Source of the DNA: Polynucleobacter asymbioticus
Lineage (GTDB): Bacteria; Pseudomonadota; Gammaproteobacteria; Burkholderiales; Burkholderiaceae
Reading direction: 5' to 3'
DNA length: 64,000 nt
Assembly (NCBI RefSeq): GCF_018687575.1
Contig: NZ_CP061297.1
Location: 1,494,821 to 1,558,820, forward strand
Position numbers and translations under genes: made by a program. Positions 1 through 11,341 of the stretch are shown in pieces (the first letter of the stretch is position 1; the number at the start of each line of letters is the position of its first letter). A model generated the notes under the pieces. It saw only the letters and a list, made by a program, of their open reading frames with translations. It had not been told where the DNA came from and searched no databases.

Positions 1-1
1 A

Positions 2-307
2 CATGCCCAGAATAATTCTCAGGCATTAAGCCCATCCGAGCTACAACGTATTAATAACCAGCCATTAGCGCCTGCCGTCAGCGCATCTCAAGCCACTAAC
101 GCACCTGAAGGCCGAAAACCGAGCTTTCAGCATAAGGAAGCGACCGGCACCGAAATTACCGAATACAAAGATACCAATGCGCCCACACAGGTGGATGTAA
201 AGACACGCTTTACCAGTTACGAAATGGCGCCCCCAGCGACCGTTATGCCGGGCGTACCAAAAGAAACTGATCTCATTAGCGTTCCGAGCGTCAAGATTCC
301 TTTTTAA
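2..307 (+). CDS. DUF2782-like protein, C-terminal part (cut by window edge)
   Basis: An open frame enters from the left edge and ends at TAA 305-307, giving 101 residues without a start. The first half is rich in Gln, Asn, Ala and Pro and looks like a flexible linker. The part GTEITEYKDTNAPTQVDVK followed by an aromatic residue resembles the short DUF2782 domain (a basic or Glu-rich strand, ITEYR-type turn, then a second strand). Members of that family commonly lie just upstream of thrB in Burkholderiales, which fits the neighbour here. No function is known to me; it is probably periplasmic, but the N-terminus that would show a signal peptide is outside the window. Confidence 0.6.
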   Translation, partial: HAQNNSQALSPSELQRINNQPLAPAVSASQATNAPEGRKPSFQHKEATGTEITEYKDTNAPTQVDVKTRFTSYEMAPPATVMPGVPKETDLISVPSVKIPF

Positions 308-353
308 TCATTGACACTTTGCTCCTCACCATTCGCATCTTTCATTTTTAGTC

Positions 354-1331
354 ATGGCCGTATTCACACCCGTTGAACTGAGTGACATCTCAGATTGGAT
401 CGCTAGCGATTTTGACATCGGGCAAGCCATCGATATTCGTGGCATTCATGGTGGTATCGAGAACTCTAACTTCTTTCTCGACACCGAGAAGGATGGCAAG
501 AAGCAAGAATATGTTCTGACTATTTTCGAAAGACTATCAGCAGAGCAACTTCCCTACTATTTAGAATTGATGCGTCACCTGGCTAACAAAGGTACTCCAG
601 TACCTAAACCACTAGAGAATAAACAAGGGCAAATTTTATTTACTCTTAAAGGCAAGCCTGCAGCTATTGTGAGCAAGCTTCCGGGCCTCTCCAGACTTGC
701 TCCCGAAGCAAACCATTGCGCCTTAGTTGGTGAAAATTTAGCCAAGATGCATTTAGCTGGCAGTGACTTCAAGCAGACTCAAGAAAATCTTCGCAGTCTT
801 TCTTGGTGGCAAAAAACGGTGCCTCAAGTTTTGTCACACCTAAGTGATTCTCAAAAAGAATTACTCACAACTGAGCTCGCTACTCAAGAACAATTCTTTG
901 ACTCTGCAGCCTATGCAGCACTGCCGCAAGGGGCAAGCCATTGCGACCTCTTTAGAGATAACGTGCTGTTCGACCCTCAGTGTGCAAGCGATAGCTCCCA
1001 AGATCAACTCGGCGGTTTCTTCGACTTTTATTTCGCCGGTACTGATAAGTGGTTATTTGATTTGGCAGTCACCGCAAATGATTGGTGTCTGGCTGATAAC
1101 AAACAAGATTTAGATCCTGCCCGCTTCAAGGCATTGATGGATGCATATCAATCTGTTCGACCACTTACCAAAGAAGAGCAAGCAAGTTGGCCTCTCATGG
1201 TGCGTGCTGCAGCTTTGCGTTTTTGGATTTCTCGCTTGTGGGATTTTTACTTGCCACGCGATGCTCAAATGCTGACCCCACATGACCCCCGTCATTTTGA
1301 AAATATTCTCTTAAGCCGCAAAGCAATATGA
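354..1331 (+). CDS. thrB: Homoserine kinase (ThrB, APH-fold type)
   Basis: Phosphorylates L-homoserine to O-phosphohomoserine in threonine synthesis. The 325-residue protein belongs to the aminoglycoside phosphotransferase-like ThrB class, not the GHMP class. It has the N-terminal GGIENSNFFL segment (33-42), the catalytic HCDLFRDN motif (His196, Asp198, Asn203), the metal-binding FFDF segment with Asp224, and the family length of about 320. ATG at 354 has no convincing Shine-Dalgarno sequence. The stop overlaps the ATG of the next gene (ATGA, 1328-1331), so the two are probably translationally coupled. A perfect TTGACA at 311-316 lies just after the upstream stop, but I see no good -10 partner. 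Confidence 0.95.
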   Translation: MAVFTPVELSDISDWIASDFDIGQAIDIRGIHGGIENSNFFLDTEKDGKKQEYVLTIFERLSAEQLPYYLELMRHLANKGTPVPKPLENKQGQILFTLKGKPAAIVSKLPGLSRLAPEANHCALVGENLAKMHLAGSDFKQTQENLRSLSWWQKTVPQVLSHLSDSQKELLTTELATQEQFFDSAAYAALPQGASHCDLFRDNVLFDPQCASDSSQDQLGGFFDFYFAGTDKWLFDLAVTANDWCLADNKQDLDPARFKALMDAYQSVRPLTKEEQASWPLMVRAAALRFWISRLWDFYLPRDAQMLTPHDPRHFENILLSRKAI

Positions 1332-2110
1332 AACTAAACTCCGTTGCACCCAAAGAGGGCTACACCTGGATTCGTCAAGGTATCTGGCTATTTAAACAAA
1401 ATCCTCTAGGGTTTTTGATGCTGGTATTCATGTATGTGTTTGTAGCTCAGCTAGCAGTACTCGTTCCAGTGATTGGTATTTTTGCTGTTTTATTACTCAC
1501 ACCCACTTTATCGGTTGGCTTCATGACTGCCTGTCGGCAAGCAATCCAGAAAGAGCGCATTCGTCCATCAGTCTATCTAGCCGCCCTTCAGTCAACGCCT
1601 ATCTTACGTAAGCGCATTCTGCAACTAGGCTTAGTCTATGCAGCACTGATTCTGGCTCTCAGCTTTATCTTAAGCTTACTAGTGGATTTTGAATTACTCA
1701 TCCCACTCATGACAAACGATAAGCCCATTACTCCTGAAGCCATTCAGCAGATCTACCTCATTCTCTTTTTTGGTGGCTTGCTATATGTCCCGGTAGCGAT
1801 GGTGATGTGGTTCTCACCTGTACTCGTGGCTTGGGCTGATATGCCGGTAGCAAAAGCACTATTTTCTAGTGCTATTGCTTGCTGGTCGAATCGTGGGGCA
1901 TTCTTTTTGTATATCGCTATTTGGGGTGCGATCTTAATCGCCATTCCTTTGACGATTGGTTCCATCTTTGATTTACTTGATTTGGGTCAAGCCGCCTCAT
2001 TCATTATTGCCCCTATCTCTATGGCAGGATTGACAGTAATGCATTGCTCTTTCTTTGCCACTTGGAAAGCATGCTTTGCTGAAAAAGAATCAGCAAGCTT
2101 GATTGCGTAG
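1328..2110 (+). CDS. BPSS1780-family membrane protein
   Basis: A 260-residue inner-membrane protein with about six hydrophobic segments (around 28-60, 93-120, 141-165, 193-215, 220-250). The amphipathic N-terminus with GYTWIRQGIWLFKQNPLGFL is characteristic of the BPSS1780 family (DUF2189/YciC-like polytopic proteins of betaproteobacteria). No biochemical function is established. It overlaps thrB by four bases and so is very probably co-transcribed with it. It ends 20 bases before the convergent uvrD stop, with no clear terminator in between. Confidence 0.8.
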   Translation: MKLNSVAPKEGYTWIRQGIWLFKQNPLGFLMLVFMYVFVAQLAVLVPVIGIFAVLLLTPTLSVGFMTACRQAIQKERIRPSVYLAALQSTPILRKRILQLGLVYAALILALSFILSLLVDFELLIPLMTNDKPITPEAIQQIYLILFFGGLLYVPVAMVMWFSPVLVAWADMPVAKALFSSAIACWSNRGAFFLYIAIWGAILIAIPLTIGSIFDLLDLGQAASFIIAPISMAGLTVMHCSFFATWKACFAEKESASLIA

Positions 2111-2130
2111 TTTCTTATTTAACTTCTGGA

Positions 2131-4518
2131 TCAGTCTATCGCAGCGAGTTTGGCAATACTGAGCTGCAACCATTTCACACCATGGCGCTTGAAGTTCACT
2201 TGAGCGCGCGCATCAGCATCATTACCCTCTAAGCCTGTAACTCTTCCCTCGCCAAACTTGGTGTGGAATACATTCTGTCCAATAGTAAAGGGATAGTTGC
2301 CACGTGGTGGTGAAGCCATTCTGGTTACCGAGGTAGATGCAGATCCTACGCGACCAATTTGTCTTGCAGGTCGCTCACGCTCATTGCCGGAATCAAAGAA
2401 GTCATTCGACCCAAACTCGCGCTGACGGGTGTAGCCATCCTGCCAAGTTGATCCGGCGCGACCGCTATTCCCCGATGTAGCCCCGCCCCAACGTGCATCT
2501 TTTACTTTTGGCGTGAGCCACTTCAATGAATCCGATGGCAACTCTTCCAAGAAACGAGAAGGCATGTTGTAGCGTACTTGACCATGCAACATTCTTGACT
2601 GCGTATGAGAGAGATAGAGCCGTTCCTTGGCACGGGTAATCGCAACATACATCAAACGTCGCTCTTCTTCTAAGCCGTTTTGTTCATTGATACTGTTCTC
2701 ATGTGGGAACAGACCCTCTTCTAAACCAGTAATAAATACCGAGGTGAACTCCAAGCCCTTGGCAGAGTGCACCGTCATCAATTGCACCGCATCTTGGCCC
2801 GCCTGCGCCTGGTTATCACCAGCCTCTAGTGAGGCATGCGAGAGGAATGCTGCTAATGGCGAAACCTCCACCGTGCCAGGCGCATTCTCACCTGGTAGCG
2901 TGGCAGCAGTGGCGTCCTGACCATAGCCCTCTTCTGCAATAAATGCGGTTGCGGCGTTAATGAGTTCCTGTAAGTTTTCTACGCGGTCTTGACCTTCGCG
3001 CTCTGTAAGGTAGTGCTGAATCAAGCCGCTATGCTGAATCACAAACTCGACCGTCTCAGGCAAAGTATTGTGACGAGTGGCTTCACGCATGTGATCTACC
3101 AGACGCACAAATCCACCCAAAGCTGCACCTGCCTTGCCATCTAATGTCGAAGCGGCCAAATACAGTGAACTGTTTTGGGCGCGAGCTGCATCTTGCACAG
3201 CCTCAATCGATCTCGCACCAATACCACGCGTCGGGAAATTCACTACACGTGAGAAGGAGGTGTCGTCATTCGGATTTTCTAGAAGACGTAAGTAGGCTAA
3301 CGCATGCTTAATTTCAGCGCGCTCAAAGAATCGCAGTCCACCATACACACGATATGGAATCGCTGCAGAGAATAGGGCATGTTCAATGATGCGTGACTGT
3401 GCATTACTTCTATAGAGCAAAGCAATTTCAGTACGCTTGATACCGCTATTCACCAAGGCTTTAATTTCATCAACAAGCCAAGCGGCTTCAGCATGATCGC
3501 TTGGCGCATCATAAATACGGACAGGCTCGCCATGACCAGCATCGGTGCGCAGGTTTTTACCAAGGCGATCCGTGTTGTTAGAAATGAGGTAGTTGGCCGT
3601 ATCTAAGATGTGGCCGTGCGAGCGGTAGTTCTGCTCAAGCTTCACCATCATCGGGTGATATTGCTTTTCATAAAGGCGCATGTTCTCAACATCCGCACCA
3701 CGGAAAGCATAAATACTTTGATCGTCATCGCCCACTGCGAATACCGCACTACTTCCCATGCCACTGACGTTGACGCGACTAGCATCGTGACCGGATAGTA
3801 ATTTAAGCCAGGCATATTGCAAGGCATTGGTATCTTGAAACTCATCAATCAAAATATGACGGAATCGTTCTTGGTAGTGCGTACGAATCGCTTCGTTGTG
3901 TTTGAGTAATTCGTAACTGCGCAATAAGAGTTCAGCAAAGTCGACTACACCCTCACGCTGGCACTGCTCGTCATAGGCCTCGTATAACTGAGCCATCTTG
4001 GCCTGAAAGTCATCCCCTACGGATAATTCTCTGGCGCGCTGACCACGCTCCTTGGCATGGGCAATGAAATATTGCAACTGCTTAGGGGGGTATTTCTCAT
4101 CATCGACCTTCAGACCCTTCAAAAGTCGCTTAATCGCAGAAAGCTGATCTTGGGTATCCAAAATCTGGAAAGTGGACGGTAAACCTGCTTCTTTGTGATG
4201 CGCACGTAGCAAACGGTTGCAAAGACCGTGGAAAGTGCCAATCCACATACCCCGAGTATTAATGGGCAACATGGCACTTAAGCGCAACATCATCTCCTTA
4301 GCGGCCTTATTGGTGAAGGTCACCGCCAGGACGCCAATCGGCGAAACCTGGCCTGTTTGGATCAACCAAGCTATACGGGTCGTTAGGACGCGGGTCTTTC
4401 CACTGCCGGCACCAGCCAAAATCAGGGCTGACTGAGCCTGGCCATTTTCATTTACTGGCGGGAGGGTCACTGCCTCGCGTTGTTCTGGATTAAGGTTTGC
4501 GAGTAGGTCTGAGTACAT
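2131..4518 (-). CDS. uvrD: DNA helicase II, UvrD/Rep family
   Basis: ATP-dependent 3'-5' DNA helicase acting in nucleotide excision and mismatch repair. The 795-residue protein shows the superfamily 1A motifs in order: Walker A AGAGSGKT (35-42), Walker B DEFQDTN, motif [16 protein letters not shown], motif IV LEQNYRS, motif [12 protein letters not shown] and motif [14 protein letters not shown] glycine- and arginine-rich linker leads to a C-terminal Tudor-like domain ([14 protein letters not shown]), as in UvrD/PcrA proteins that bind RNA polymerase. It is divergent from valS, with 24 bases between the start codons. No Shine-Dalgarno is present; a minus-strand TATAAT (4526-4531) ends seven bases before the ATG. 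Confidence 0.95.
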   Translation of the reverse strand: MYSDLLANLNPEQREAVTLPPVNENGQAQSALILAGAGSGKTRVLTTRIAWLIQTGQVSPIGVLAVTFTNKAAKEMMLRLSAMLPINTRGMWIGTFHGLCNRLLRAHHKEAGLPSTFQILDTQDQLSAIKRLLKGLKVDDEKYPPKQLQYFIAHAKERGQRARELSVGDDFQAKMAQLYEAYDEQCQREGVVDFAELLLRSYELLKHNEAIRTHYQERFRHILIDEFQDTNALQYAWLKLLSGHDASRVNVSGMGSSAVFAVGDDDQSIYAFRGADVENMRLYEKQYHPMMVKLEQNYRSHGHILDTANYLISNNTDRLGKNLRTDAGHGEPVRIYDAPSDHAEAAWLVDEIKALVNSGIKRTEIALLYRSNAQSRIIEHALFSAAIPYRVYGGLRFFERAEIKHALAYLRLLENPNDDTSFSRVVNFPTRGIGARSIEAVQDAARAQNSSLYLAASTLDGKAGAALGGFVRLVDHMREATRHNTLPETVEFVIQHSGLIQHYLTEREGQDRVENLQELINAATAFIAEEGYGQDATAATLPGENAPGTVEVSPLAAFLSHASLEAGDNQAQAGQDAVQLMTVHSAKGLEFTSVFITGLEEGLFPHENSINEQNGLEEERRLMYVAITRAKERLYLSHTQSRMLHGQVRYNMPSRFLEELPSDSLKWLTPKVKDARWGGATSGNSGRAGSTWQDGYTRQREFGSNDFFDSGNERERPARQIGRVGSASTSVTRMASPPRGNYPFTIGQNVFHTKFGEGRVTGLEGNDADARAQVNFKRHGVKWLQLSIAKLAAID

Positions 4519-4525
4519 CGCCCCA

Positions 4526-4533
4526 ATTATAAT
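4526..4533. promoter_or_regulatory. Overlapping divergent -10 elements of uvrD and valS
   Basis: The ten-base perfect palindrome AATTATAATT (4525-4534) contains a TATAAT on each strand: 4526-4531 on the minus strand for uvrD and 4528-4533 on the plus strand for valS. They are offset by two bases. The uvrD ATG (4518-4516) follows after 7 bases and the valS ATG (4543) after 9 bases, so both transcripts would have essentially no leader. No good -35 is visible on either side. The -10 reading is direct; promoter activity is inferred. Confidence 0.6.
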
Positions 4534-4542
4534 TTGCCTCTT

Positions 4543-7434
4543 ATGCCAAATGCTTCGAATACCCCTAACTCATCAGCGGCTAGCTCCCTAGACGAACTAG
4601 CCAAATCCTATGAACCTGCCCCAATTGAAGCCTATTGGGGTCCGGAATGGGAACGCCGAGGCATTGCCGACGCCACCCTAGATGAGGGCAAGGGAGATTT
4701 CTCGATTCAGTTGCCGCCACCGAATGTGACCGGTACCCTGCACATGGGCCATGCTTTTAACCAAACCATCATGGATGGCTTGGTGCGTCATGCCCGTATG
4801 TCCGGCAAAAATACCTTATGGGTTCCAGGCACGGATCATGCTGGTATCGCCACACAAATTGTTGTTGAGCGCCAACTCGATGCACAGAAAGTTTCTCGTC
4901 ACGACTTAGGTCGCGAGAAATTCCTAGAAAAAGTATGGGAGTGGAAAGAAACTTCCGGCAATACCATCACCCGTCAGATTCGTCGCTTAGGCGCTTCGAT
5001 TGATTGGGGTAAAGAATATTTCACAATGGACAGCAAGATGTCCAAAGCGGTTGTCGAAGTGTTTGTTCGTTTACATGAGCAAAGGTTAATTTACCGCGGC
5101 AAACGTTTGGTGAACTGGGATCCCGTTTTAGGAACTGCTGTCTCTGATCTAGAAGTAGTTAGTGAAGAAGAAGATGGCTCTATGTGGCACATCCGCTATC
5201 CATTGGCAGATAGCTCCGGACATCTCACCGTTGCCACTACTCGCCCAGAGACCCTATTGGGTGACGTGGCCGTAATGGTCAATCCTGAGGATGAGCGCTA
5301 CAAACACCTTATTGGCAAGTCAGTGCAGCTACCACTGTGTAATCGTGAAATTCCGATCATTGCTGATGACTATGTGGATTTAGCATTTGGTACTGGTGTA
5401 GTTAAAGTAACGCCTGCCCACGACTTTAATGACTATGCTGTTGGACAACGCCACCAATTGCCAATCATTAACATCCTCACCCTGGATGCCAATATCAATG
5501 AGAATGCACCCGCCGCTTATCAAGGGCTTGAGCGTTTTGCTGCACGCAAACAAATCGTTGCTGATTTAGATGCTGCTGGTTTATTGGAAAAAGTACAGCC
5601 GCATAAATTGATGGTGCCACGCGGTGATCGCACCCAAACCATCATTGAGCCTATGCTGACTGACCAGTGGTTTGTAGCAATGTCTAAACCCAGTCCAGAC
5701 AATCAATATCAACCAGGCTCATCTATCGCTGGCGCTGCTTTAGATGCGGTCACGAAAGGTGACATCAAGCTCGTTCCAGAAAATTGGATCAATACCTATA
5801 CCCAGTGGCTAGAAAATATTCAAGACTGGTGCATCTCACGTCAACTCTGGTGGGGCCATCAAATTCCCGCTTGGTATGGTGATGATGGACAGATCTTTGT
5901 AGCTCGCTCCGAAGAGGAAGCCAAGTCTAAGGCTGCCGCTGCCGGATACAAGGGCCAACTGAATCGCGACCCTGACGTCCTGGACACCTGGTTTAGCTCA
6001 GCACTGGTGCCGTTTAGCTCCTTAGGCTGGCCTGAAGAGACGCCTGCACTCAAGCACTTCTTACCGTCCTCAGTATTGGTGACTGGTTTTGACATCATCT
6101 TCTTCTGGGTAGCCAGAATGGTCATGATGACTTGTCACTTCACTGGTAAGGTGCCATTTAATACGGTGTACGTTCATGGCCTAGTTCGTGATGCTGAAGG
6201 TCAGAAGATGAGTAAGTCCAAAGGCAATACTTTGGATCCAATCGACCTCATTGACGGCATCAAGATTGAAGACTTAGTTGCTAAGCGTACTACTGGCTTG
6301 ATGAATCCTAGGCAAGCTGAAAGCATTGGCAAAAAAACTAAGAAAGAGTTTCCGGAGGGTATCCCTGCATTTGGTACGGATGCACTGCGCTTTACCTTCG
6401 CTTCACTCGCATCACTTGGTCGCAATATTAACTTTGACCAAAAGCGCTGTGAAGGCTATCGCAATTTCTGCAACAAACTCTGGAATGCCACTCGCTTTGT
6501 CCTCATGAATTGCCCTGGCAATGATCAAGAGAATGGCTTTGCTCCTTGCGACAGCCAATGCGGTCCAGAGGGTCAACTTGATTTCTCTCCAGCAGATCGC
6601 TGGATTGTTTCTCTACTGCAAAGAACCGAAGCTGATGTTGCTAAAGGCTTCCAAAACTATCGCTTTGACAATATTGCTACCAGCATCTATCAGTTTGTTT
6701 GGGATGAGTATTGCGATTGGTACCTAGAGTTAGCGAAGGTTCAATTACAAACTGGTACGCCTGCACAGCAACGCGCTACCCGCAGAACCCTCTTACGTGT
6801 TTTAGAAACCATCTTGCGCATGGCGCACCCACTCATTCCATTCATCACTGAAACCCTCTGGCAAACCGTTGGGCCTAAGGTTGGTAAAGAGCTAGCGAAA
6901 CAGGATAAACAAACCATTGCTCTGCAGCCCTACCCTGTTGCTCAGCTCGATAAGATTGATGAGCAGAGTGAAGCTTGGGTTGCCCAGATTAAATCCATTG
7001 TGGATGCTTGCCGTAATTTACGTGGTGAGATGCAGGTTTCTCCAGCACTCAAGGTACCCCTCTGGATTAGTGGGCCGCAAGAATTCTTGCAGAAGGCCAG
7101 TCCATACCTGACTGCCTTAGCCAAGCTATCTGAAGTCAAAATTTATGATGACGAATCCGCCCTTGAGAAAGACGCTCCAGGTGCCCCAATGGCTCTGGTT
7201 GGCAATCTCAAGCTATTACTCAAAATCGAAGTAGATGTGGCAGCCGAGAGAATTCGCTTGAGCAAGGAAATTGAGCGCCTAGCCAATGAGATCACTAAAG
7301 CGCGTAGCAAGCTTGGTAATGAAAGCTTCGTGGCTCGCGCCCCAGAAGAGGTTGTAGCCCAAGAAAAGCAGCGTCTTGCTGGCTTTGAGCAAAACCATGA
7401 GAAGCTTGTTGCACAATTAGAGCGACTGAAATAA
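4543..7434 (+). CDS. valS: Valine--tRNA ligase
   Basis: Charges tRNA-Val. The 963-residue class I synthetase has HMGH at residues 67-70 (HIGH), an editing domain, the KMSKSKGN loop at about nucleotides 6205-6228, an anticodon-binding domain, and the C-terminal ValS coiled coil rich in Arg, Lys and Glu over the last 65 residues. The segment after KMSKS contains the [35 protein letters not shown] insertion usual in proteobacterial ValS. An in-frame TTG lies at 4534, but ATG 4543 is the better start because it sits at leaderless distance from the TATAAT at 4528-4533. galU follows after 28 bases. Confidence 0.96.
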   Translation: MPNASNTPNSSAASSLDELAKSYEPAPIEAYWGPEWERRGIADATLDEGKGDFSIQLPPPNVTGTLHMGHAFNQTIMDGLVRHARMSGKNTLWVPGTDHAGIATQIVVERQLDAQKVSRHDLGREKFLEKVWEWKETSGNTITRQIRRLGASIDWGKEYFTMDSKMSKAVVEVFVRLHEQRLIYRGKRLVNWDPVLGTAVSDLEVVSEEEDGSMWHIRYPLADSSGHLTVATTRPETLLGDVAVMVNPEDERYKHLIGKSVQLPLCNREIPIIADDYVDLAFGTGVVKVTPAHDFNDYAVGQRHQLPIINILTLDANINENAPAAYQGLERFAARKQIVADLDAAGLLEKVQPHKLMVPRGDRTQTIIEPMLTDQWFVAMSKPSPDNQYQPGSSIAGAALDAVTKGDIKLVPENWINTYTQWLENIQDWCISRQLWWGHQIPAWYGDDGQIFVARSEEEAKSKAAAAGYKGQLNRDPDVLDTWFSSALVPFSSLGWPEETPALKHFLPSSVLVTGFDIIFFWVARMVMMTCHFTGKVPFNTVYVHGLVRDAEGQKMSKSKGNTLDPIDLIDGIKIEDLVAKRTTGLMNPRQAESIGKKTKKEFPEGIPAFGTDALRFTFASLASLGRNINFDQKRCEGYRNFCNKLWNATRFVLMNCPGNDQENGFAPCDSQCGPEGQLDFSPADRWIVSLLQRTEADVAKGFQNYRFDNIATSIYQFVWDEYCDWYLELAKVQLQTGTPAQQRATRRTLLRVLETILRMAHPLIPFITETLWQTVGPKVGKELAKQDKQTIALQPYPVAQLDKIDEQSEAWVAQIKSIVDACRNLRGEMQVSPALKVPLWISGPQEFLQKASPYLTALAKLSEVKIYDDESALEKDAPGAPMALVGNLKLLLKIEVDVAAERIRLSKEIERLANEITKARSKLGNESFVARAPEEVVAQEKQRLAGFEQNHEKLVAQLERLK

Positions 7435-7462
7435 AGCAGCAACCAAACAGATCGGAATTGCC

Positions 7463-8347
7463 ATGCCATTAAGCACTAAAGCCGTTACGAAAGCCGTCTT
7501 CCCTGTTGCAGGTTTGGGGACACGCTTCTTGCCAGCCACTAAGGCCAGTCCAAAAGAGATGCTCAACGTAGTGGATAAGCCCTTAATTCAGTATGCGGTT
7601 GAGGAAGCGATTGCCGCCGGCATTACTGAAATGATTTTCGTGACTGGTCGCAGTAAGCGCGCCATCGAAGATCACTTTGATAAGGCTTATGAATTGGAAG
7701 CCGAACTCGAAGCTAAAAATAAGCAGGCACTCTTAGAAATCGTACGTAGCGTGAAGCCAAGCCATGTAGATTGCGTGTATGTTCGTCAACCAGAAGCTCT
7801 TGGATTAGGTCACGCCGTCTTGTGCGCAGAAAAGCTTGTACGAGATGAACCTTTTGCCATCATCCTTGCAGATGACTTGCTCGATGGGCAGCCGCCAGTG
7901 CTAAAGCAAATGCTCAAAGTATTTGATGAGCAAAATGGCTCAGTATTAGCAGTAGAAAAAATTGACCCATCTAAAAGTAGCTCTTACGGCATTATTTCCG
8001 GAGCAGAGGTATCCAAAGGGATCTATCGTTTAAATGGGATTGTGGAGAAGCCGCAACCCAAAGATGCGCCATCCAATCTAGCAGTCGTGGGTCGTTATGT
8101 TTTATCTTCAGACATCTTCAATCACATTCGCAATCTCAAGCCAGGCGCTGGTGGAGAAATCCAACTCACCGATGCGATTGCTTCATTACTTAAAGAAGAG
8201 CCGGTATTCGCTTATGAGTACGATGGTGTGCGATATGACTGCGGTAGCAAGCTAGGCTACCTCAAGGCTTCCGTGGAATTTGCTTTGCGCCACCCAGAGG
8301 TGAGTACTGAATTTGCAGCATATTTAAAGGGCCGCTCCCTAACCTAG
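7463..8347 (+). CDS. galU: UTP--glucose-1-phosphate uridylyltransferase
   Basis: Makes UDP-glucose from UTP and glucose-1-phosphate for surface polysaccharides and sugar interconversion. The 294-residue protein has the nucleotidyltransferase signature [17 protein letters not shown] near the N-terminus (residues 18-34), then [13 protein letters not shown], the UTP/metal site LADDLL, and the [10 protein letters not shown] motif, all typical of bacterial GalU, whose usual length is 290-300. It follows valS by 28 bases on the same strand and ends before a strong bidirectional terminator at 8383-8406, so the valS-galU unit is probably bicistronic. Confidence 0.95.
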   Translation: MPLSTKAVTKAVFPVAGLGTRFLPATKASPKEMLNVVDKPLIQYAVEEAIAAGITEMIFVTGRSKRAIEDHFDKAYELEAELEAKNKQALLEIVRSVKPSHVDCVYVRQPEALGLGHAVLCAEKLVRDEPFAIILADDLLDGQPPVLKQMLKVFDEQNGSVLAVEKIDPSKSSSYGIISGAEVSKGIYRLNGIVEKPQPKDAPSNLAVVGRYVLSSDIFNHIRNLKPGAGGEIQLTDAIASLLKEEPVFAYEYDGVRYDCGSKLGYLKASVEFALRHPEVSTEFAAYLKGRSLT

Positions 8348-8382
8348 GCTCCACAATCAAAATCCAACTGGAGAAAAGCAAA

Positions 8383-8410
8383 AAGGCAGAAAGTGATTTC
8401 TGCCTTTTTC
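8383..8410. terminator. Bidirectional intrinsic terminator between galU and tusA
   Basis: Ten-base perfect stem AAGGCAGAAA (8383-8392) with loop GTGA and TTTCTGCCTT (8397-8406), then a T-rich run on the plus strand. The A-rich 5' flank gives a T-rich tail on the minus strand, so it can end both galU and alaS-tusA transcripts. Confidence 0.85.
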
Positions 8411-8444
8411 TTTTGTGCTGAAATTATTCAGCGCTTGGAATCGC

Positions 8445-8684
8445 TTATCTTCTCTTAAGGAAGAACACCAATACATCACCTTCTGTAGTGCTCGAGAGGA
8501 GCTCATTACCAGTCTGCTTGGCAAATGCAGGAAAGTCATGGGCTGCACCAGAATCCGTAGCTTTCACTTTGAGCACTTCGCCCGACTGCATAGTGGCTAA
8601 AGCTTTCTTGGTACGCAAAATCGGCAGTGGGCAATTCATGCCAATAGCATCTACCTCAAGATTGAATTCAATAGCACCACTCAT
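8445..8684 (-). CDS. tusA: TusA/SirA-family sulfur carrier protein
   Basis: A 79-residue TusA-like protein. It carries the family signature with the persulfide-carrying cysteine in [14 protein letters not shown] (Cys18), then [10 protein letters not shown] and the C-terminal strand. TusA relays sulfur from IscS toward tRNA 2-thiouridine and other targets. The family has several paralogous roles, so the exact acceptor is uncertain. Its ATG overlaps the alaS stop (ATGA at 8681-8684), so it is translationally coupled to alaS, and no independent promoter is apparent. Confidence 0.85.
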   Translation of the reverse strand: MSGAIEFNLEVDAIGMNCPLPILRTKKALATMQSGEVLKVKATDSGAAHDFPAFAKQTGNELLSSTTEGDVLVFFLKRR

Positions 8685-11305
8685 TTAGAAGCCACCCAAT
8701 CTTTCACGCCGGCTAATGCCGCGCCCAATTTACTTGGATCAGTACCGCCAGCCATCGCCATCTCTGGTTTGCCGCCGCCCTTACCGCCAACTTGCTGAGC
8801 AACAAAGTTCACCAGGTCGCCTGCTTTCACTTTGGCAATCGAATCTGCAGTCACGCCGGCAATCAAGCTGACCTTATCGCCCTGCACAGAAGCCAACACA
8901 ATTGCCGCTGTTTTCAGCTTCGCCTTGAGTGCGTCCATAGTCTCGCGTAATACTTGTGCATCTGCACCATCCAAGCGGGCTGCTAAGACCTTGATGCCAT
9001 TGATGTCAATCGCCTGTGTTGCTAACTCATCACCTTGGCTAGCGGCAAGTTTGGAATTCACTTTATCCAACTCACGCTCAGCCTGGCGAAGGCTTTCTTG
9101 CAACTGAGCAACACGATTCACCAAATCACCGGGATGGGTCTTCAGAATCGTCGCTGCTTCATTGATCTTATCCTCCAAGCCCTGCAGGAAGTTCAAAGCA
9201 TTTCTGCCAGTGACTGCTTCAACACGGCGAATGCCGGCTGCTACACCACTTTCAGAAACAATCTTTAAGCTACCGATGTCGCCAGTACGGCCCACGTGGG
9301 TTCCACCGCACAACTCTTTAGAGCTACCGATTTCTAGCACGCGAACTTCATCACCATACTTCTCACCAAAGAGCATTGTCGCCCCAGTCTTTTGTGCATC
9401 ATCTAAAGACATTACTTTTCCGGAAGTCGCAGTGTTGGCCAAGATCTCCGCATTCACAATATCTTCTATCCGACGAATTTCTTGTGCAGTGATAGGTGCG
9501 TTGTGAGTAAAGTCAAAGCGGGTTTTGCTTGCATCAACCAGTGAGCCTTTTTGCTGCACGTGATCGCCCAAGACTTCACGTAATGCTTTATGCAAAATAT
9601 GCGTAGCACTATGGTTGCGCATTGTTTCCGTTCTTTGCTCGGCATCCACTAAAGCATTAACTACATCACCTACCTTGAGCTCACCTTCTTGTACTTCACC
9701 TTGATGGCCAAACACATCGGCCTGAATCTTGAAGGTATCCTCAACTGCAAAACGCACCACTTCATTACGTAGCTCACCCTGATCGCCAATCTGTCCACCA
9801 GACTCAGCGTAGAAAGGGGTGTTATCTAAAACAATTACTGCCGCGTCACCCGCTTTGACGGACTGCACAGCAGAGCCGTCAACATAGAGCGCCGTTACTT
9901 TGGCGCCTTCATGCTTCAAGGTGTCGTAGCCGTGGAACTGGGTTGGCTTGCCGGAGTACTCCAAGCCTTGAGCCACCTTGAACTTGCCAGCTGCTCGTGC
10001 TTGATCACGCTGCTTTTGCATGGCTAAATCAAAGCCTTCCGCATCCACCGTGACATCGCGCTCGCGACACACGTCAGCAGTTAAATCCAATGGGAAGCCG
10101 AAGGTGTCATGTAAACGGAAAGCAGTTTCACCATCAACTGTCTTGGCGCCGCCAGCAAGTGCACCTTCCAAGATTTCCATACCGTTAGCGATGGTCTGGA
10201 AGAAACGCTCTTCTTCCTGCTTAATCACGTCACTTACTTTATCTTTTGCTGCTTGCAACTCTGGATAAGCCAGACCCATCTCTTTTACAAGAGCCGGAAC
10301 CAGTTGATAGAAGAATGGTTTACGAGCGCCTAATTTATAGCCATGACGAATCGCGCGACGAGTAATACGACGCAGTACATAGCCACGCCCAGCATTACCT
10401 GGAATTACGCCATCGACCACGATAAAACTACAGGCACGAATATGATCAGCAATCACTTTGAGTGATGGGCTAGTTGGATCACAATTCTCACCGCCAGCCG
10501 CATCAACCGCTTCTTTCGCTGCTTTTAGCAAATTCACAAAGAGGTCGATCTCGTAATTGGAATGCACGTGTTGCAACACGGCTGCGATACGCTCAAGACC
10601 CATGCCGGTGTCGACGCTAGGCTTGGGCAATGGATGCATATTGCCGGCCTCGTCGCGATTGAACTGCATGAATACGTTATTCCAAATCTCAATATAGCGA
10701 TCACCATCCTCATCAGGACTTCCCGGAGGGCCTCCAGCAATATGAGGACCATGGTCATAGAAGATTTCTGTACAAGGACCGCATGGGCCTGTGTCGCCCA
10801 TCATCCAGAAGTTGTCTGAAGCATAGCGAGCGCCCTTGTTATCGCCGATGCGAATAATCCGCTCAGCCGGGACTCCAATTTGCTTATTCCAAATCTCATA
10901 AGCCTCGTCGTCTTCTGCATAGACGGTAACGAGCAGCTTTTCTTCTGGCAATTTAAAGACCTCAGTCAATAAACCCCAGGCAAACTGAATGGCATCCTTC
11001 TTAAAGTAATCCCCAAAAGAGAAGTTGCCCAGCATCTCAAAGAAGGTGTGATGACGGGCTGTATAGCCCACGTTATCCAAGTCATTGTGTTTGCCGCCAG
11101 CACGGATACATTTTTGGGCTGTGGTTGCACGGCTGTAAGGACGCTTATCAAAGCCTAAAAATACGTCCTTAAACTGATTCATTCCCGCATTAGTAAAGAG
11201 CAGGGTGGGGTCGTCTCCAGGCACCACAGGGCTGGAGGGGACAATTTGGTGGCCTTTTTGGGCGAAGTAATCCAGGTATGCCTGGCGAATTTGGGAGACT
11301 TTCAT
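8681..11305 (-). CDS. alaS: Alanine--tRNA ligase
   Basis: Charges tRNA-Ala and hydrolyses mischarged products. The 874-residue class II enzyme has the N-terminal motif 1 region ([20 protein letters not shown]), motif 2/3 aminoacylation core, the editing site [11 protein letters not shown] plus [10 protein letters not shown], a coiled linker and the glycine-rich C-Ala domain ([15 protein letters not shown]). The open frame extends to 11404, but the family start is [10 protein letters not shown] at 11305. That ATG lies seven bases after an extended -10 (TGCGATAAT) with a TTGCCC -35 at 17 bases, the clearest leaderless promoter in the window. It overlaps tusA downstream. Confidence 0.96.
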   Translation of the reverse strand: MKVSQIRQAYLDYFAQKGHQIVPSSPVVPGDDPTLLFTNAGMNQFKDVFLGFDKRPYSRATTAQKCIRAGGKHNDLDNVGYTARHHTFFEMLGNFSFGDYFKKDAIQFAWGLLTEVFKLPEEKLLVTVYAEDDEAYEIWNKQIGVPAERIIRIGDNKGARYASDNFWMMGDTGPCGPCTEIFYDHGPHIAGGPPGSPDEDGDRYIEIWNNVFMQFNRDEAGNMHPLPKPSVDTGMGLERIAAVLQHVHSNYEIDLFVNLLKAAKEAVDAAGGENCDPTSPSLKVIADHIRACSFIVVDGVIPGNAGRGYVLRRITRRAIRHGYKLGARKPFFYQLVPALVKEMGLAYPELQAAKDKVSDVIKQEEERFFQTIANGMEILEGALAGGAKTVDGETAFRLHDTFGFPLDLTADVCRERDVTVDAEGFDLAMQKQRDQARAAGKFKVAQGLEYSGKPTQFHGYDTLKHEGAKVTALYVDGSAVQSVKAGDAAVIVLDNTPFYAESGGQIGDQGELRNEVVRFAVEDTFKIQADVFGHQGEVQEGELKVGDVVNALVDAEQRTETMRNHSATHILHKALREVLGDHVQQKGSLVDASKTRFDFTHNAPITAQEIRRIEDIVNAEILANTATSGKVMSLDDAQKTGATMLFGEKYGDEVRVLEIGSSKELCGGTHVGRTGDIGSLKIVSESGVAAGIRRVEAVTGRNALNFLQGLEDKINEAATILKTHPGDLVNRVAQLQESLRQAERELDKVNSKLAASQGDELATQAIDINGIKVLAARLDGADAQVLRETMDALKAKLKTAAIVLASVQGDKVSLIAGVTADSIAKVKAGDLVNFVAQQVGGKGGGKPEMAMAGGTDPSKLGAALAGVKDWVASK

Positions 11306-11312
11306 GCCAATA

Positions 11313-11341
11313 ATTATCGCATTGGCACTAGTCGGGGGCAA
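11313..11341 (-). promoter_or_regulatory. Sigma70-type promoter of alaS (leaderless)
   Basis: Minus strand: -35 TTGCCC (11341-11336), 17-base spacer ending in TGC, so an extended -10 TGnGATAAT (-10 at 11318-11313), then seven bases to the alaS ATG at 11305. The predicted start site is the A of the ATG or next to it. There is no Shine-Dalgarno sequence. Confidence 0.7.

Noticed and set aside
311..316. Perfect TTGACA upstream of thrB
   Set aside because: No acceptable -10 at 15-19 bases, so I do not call a promoter.
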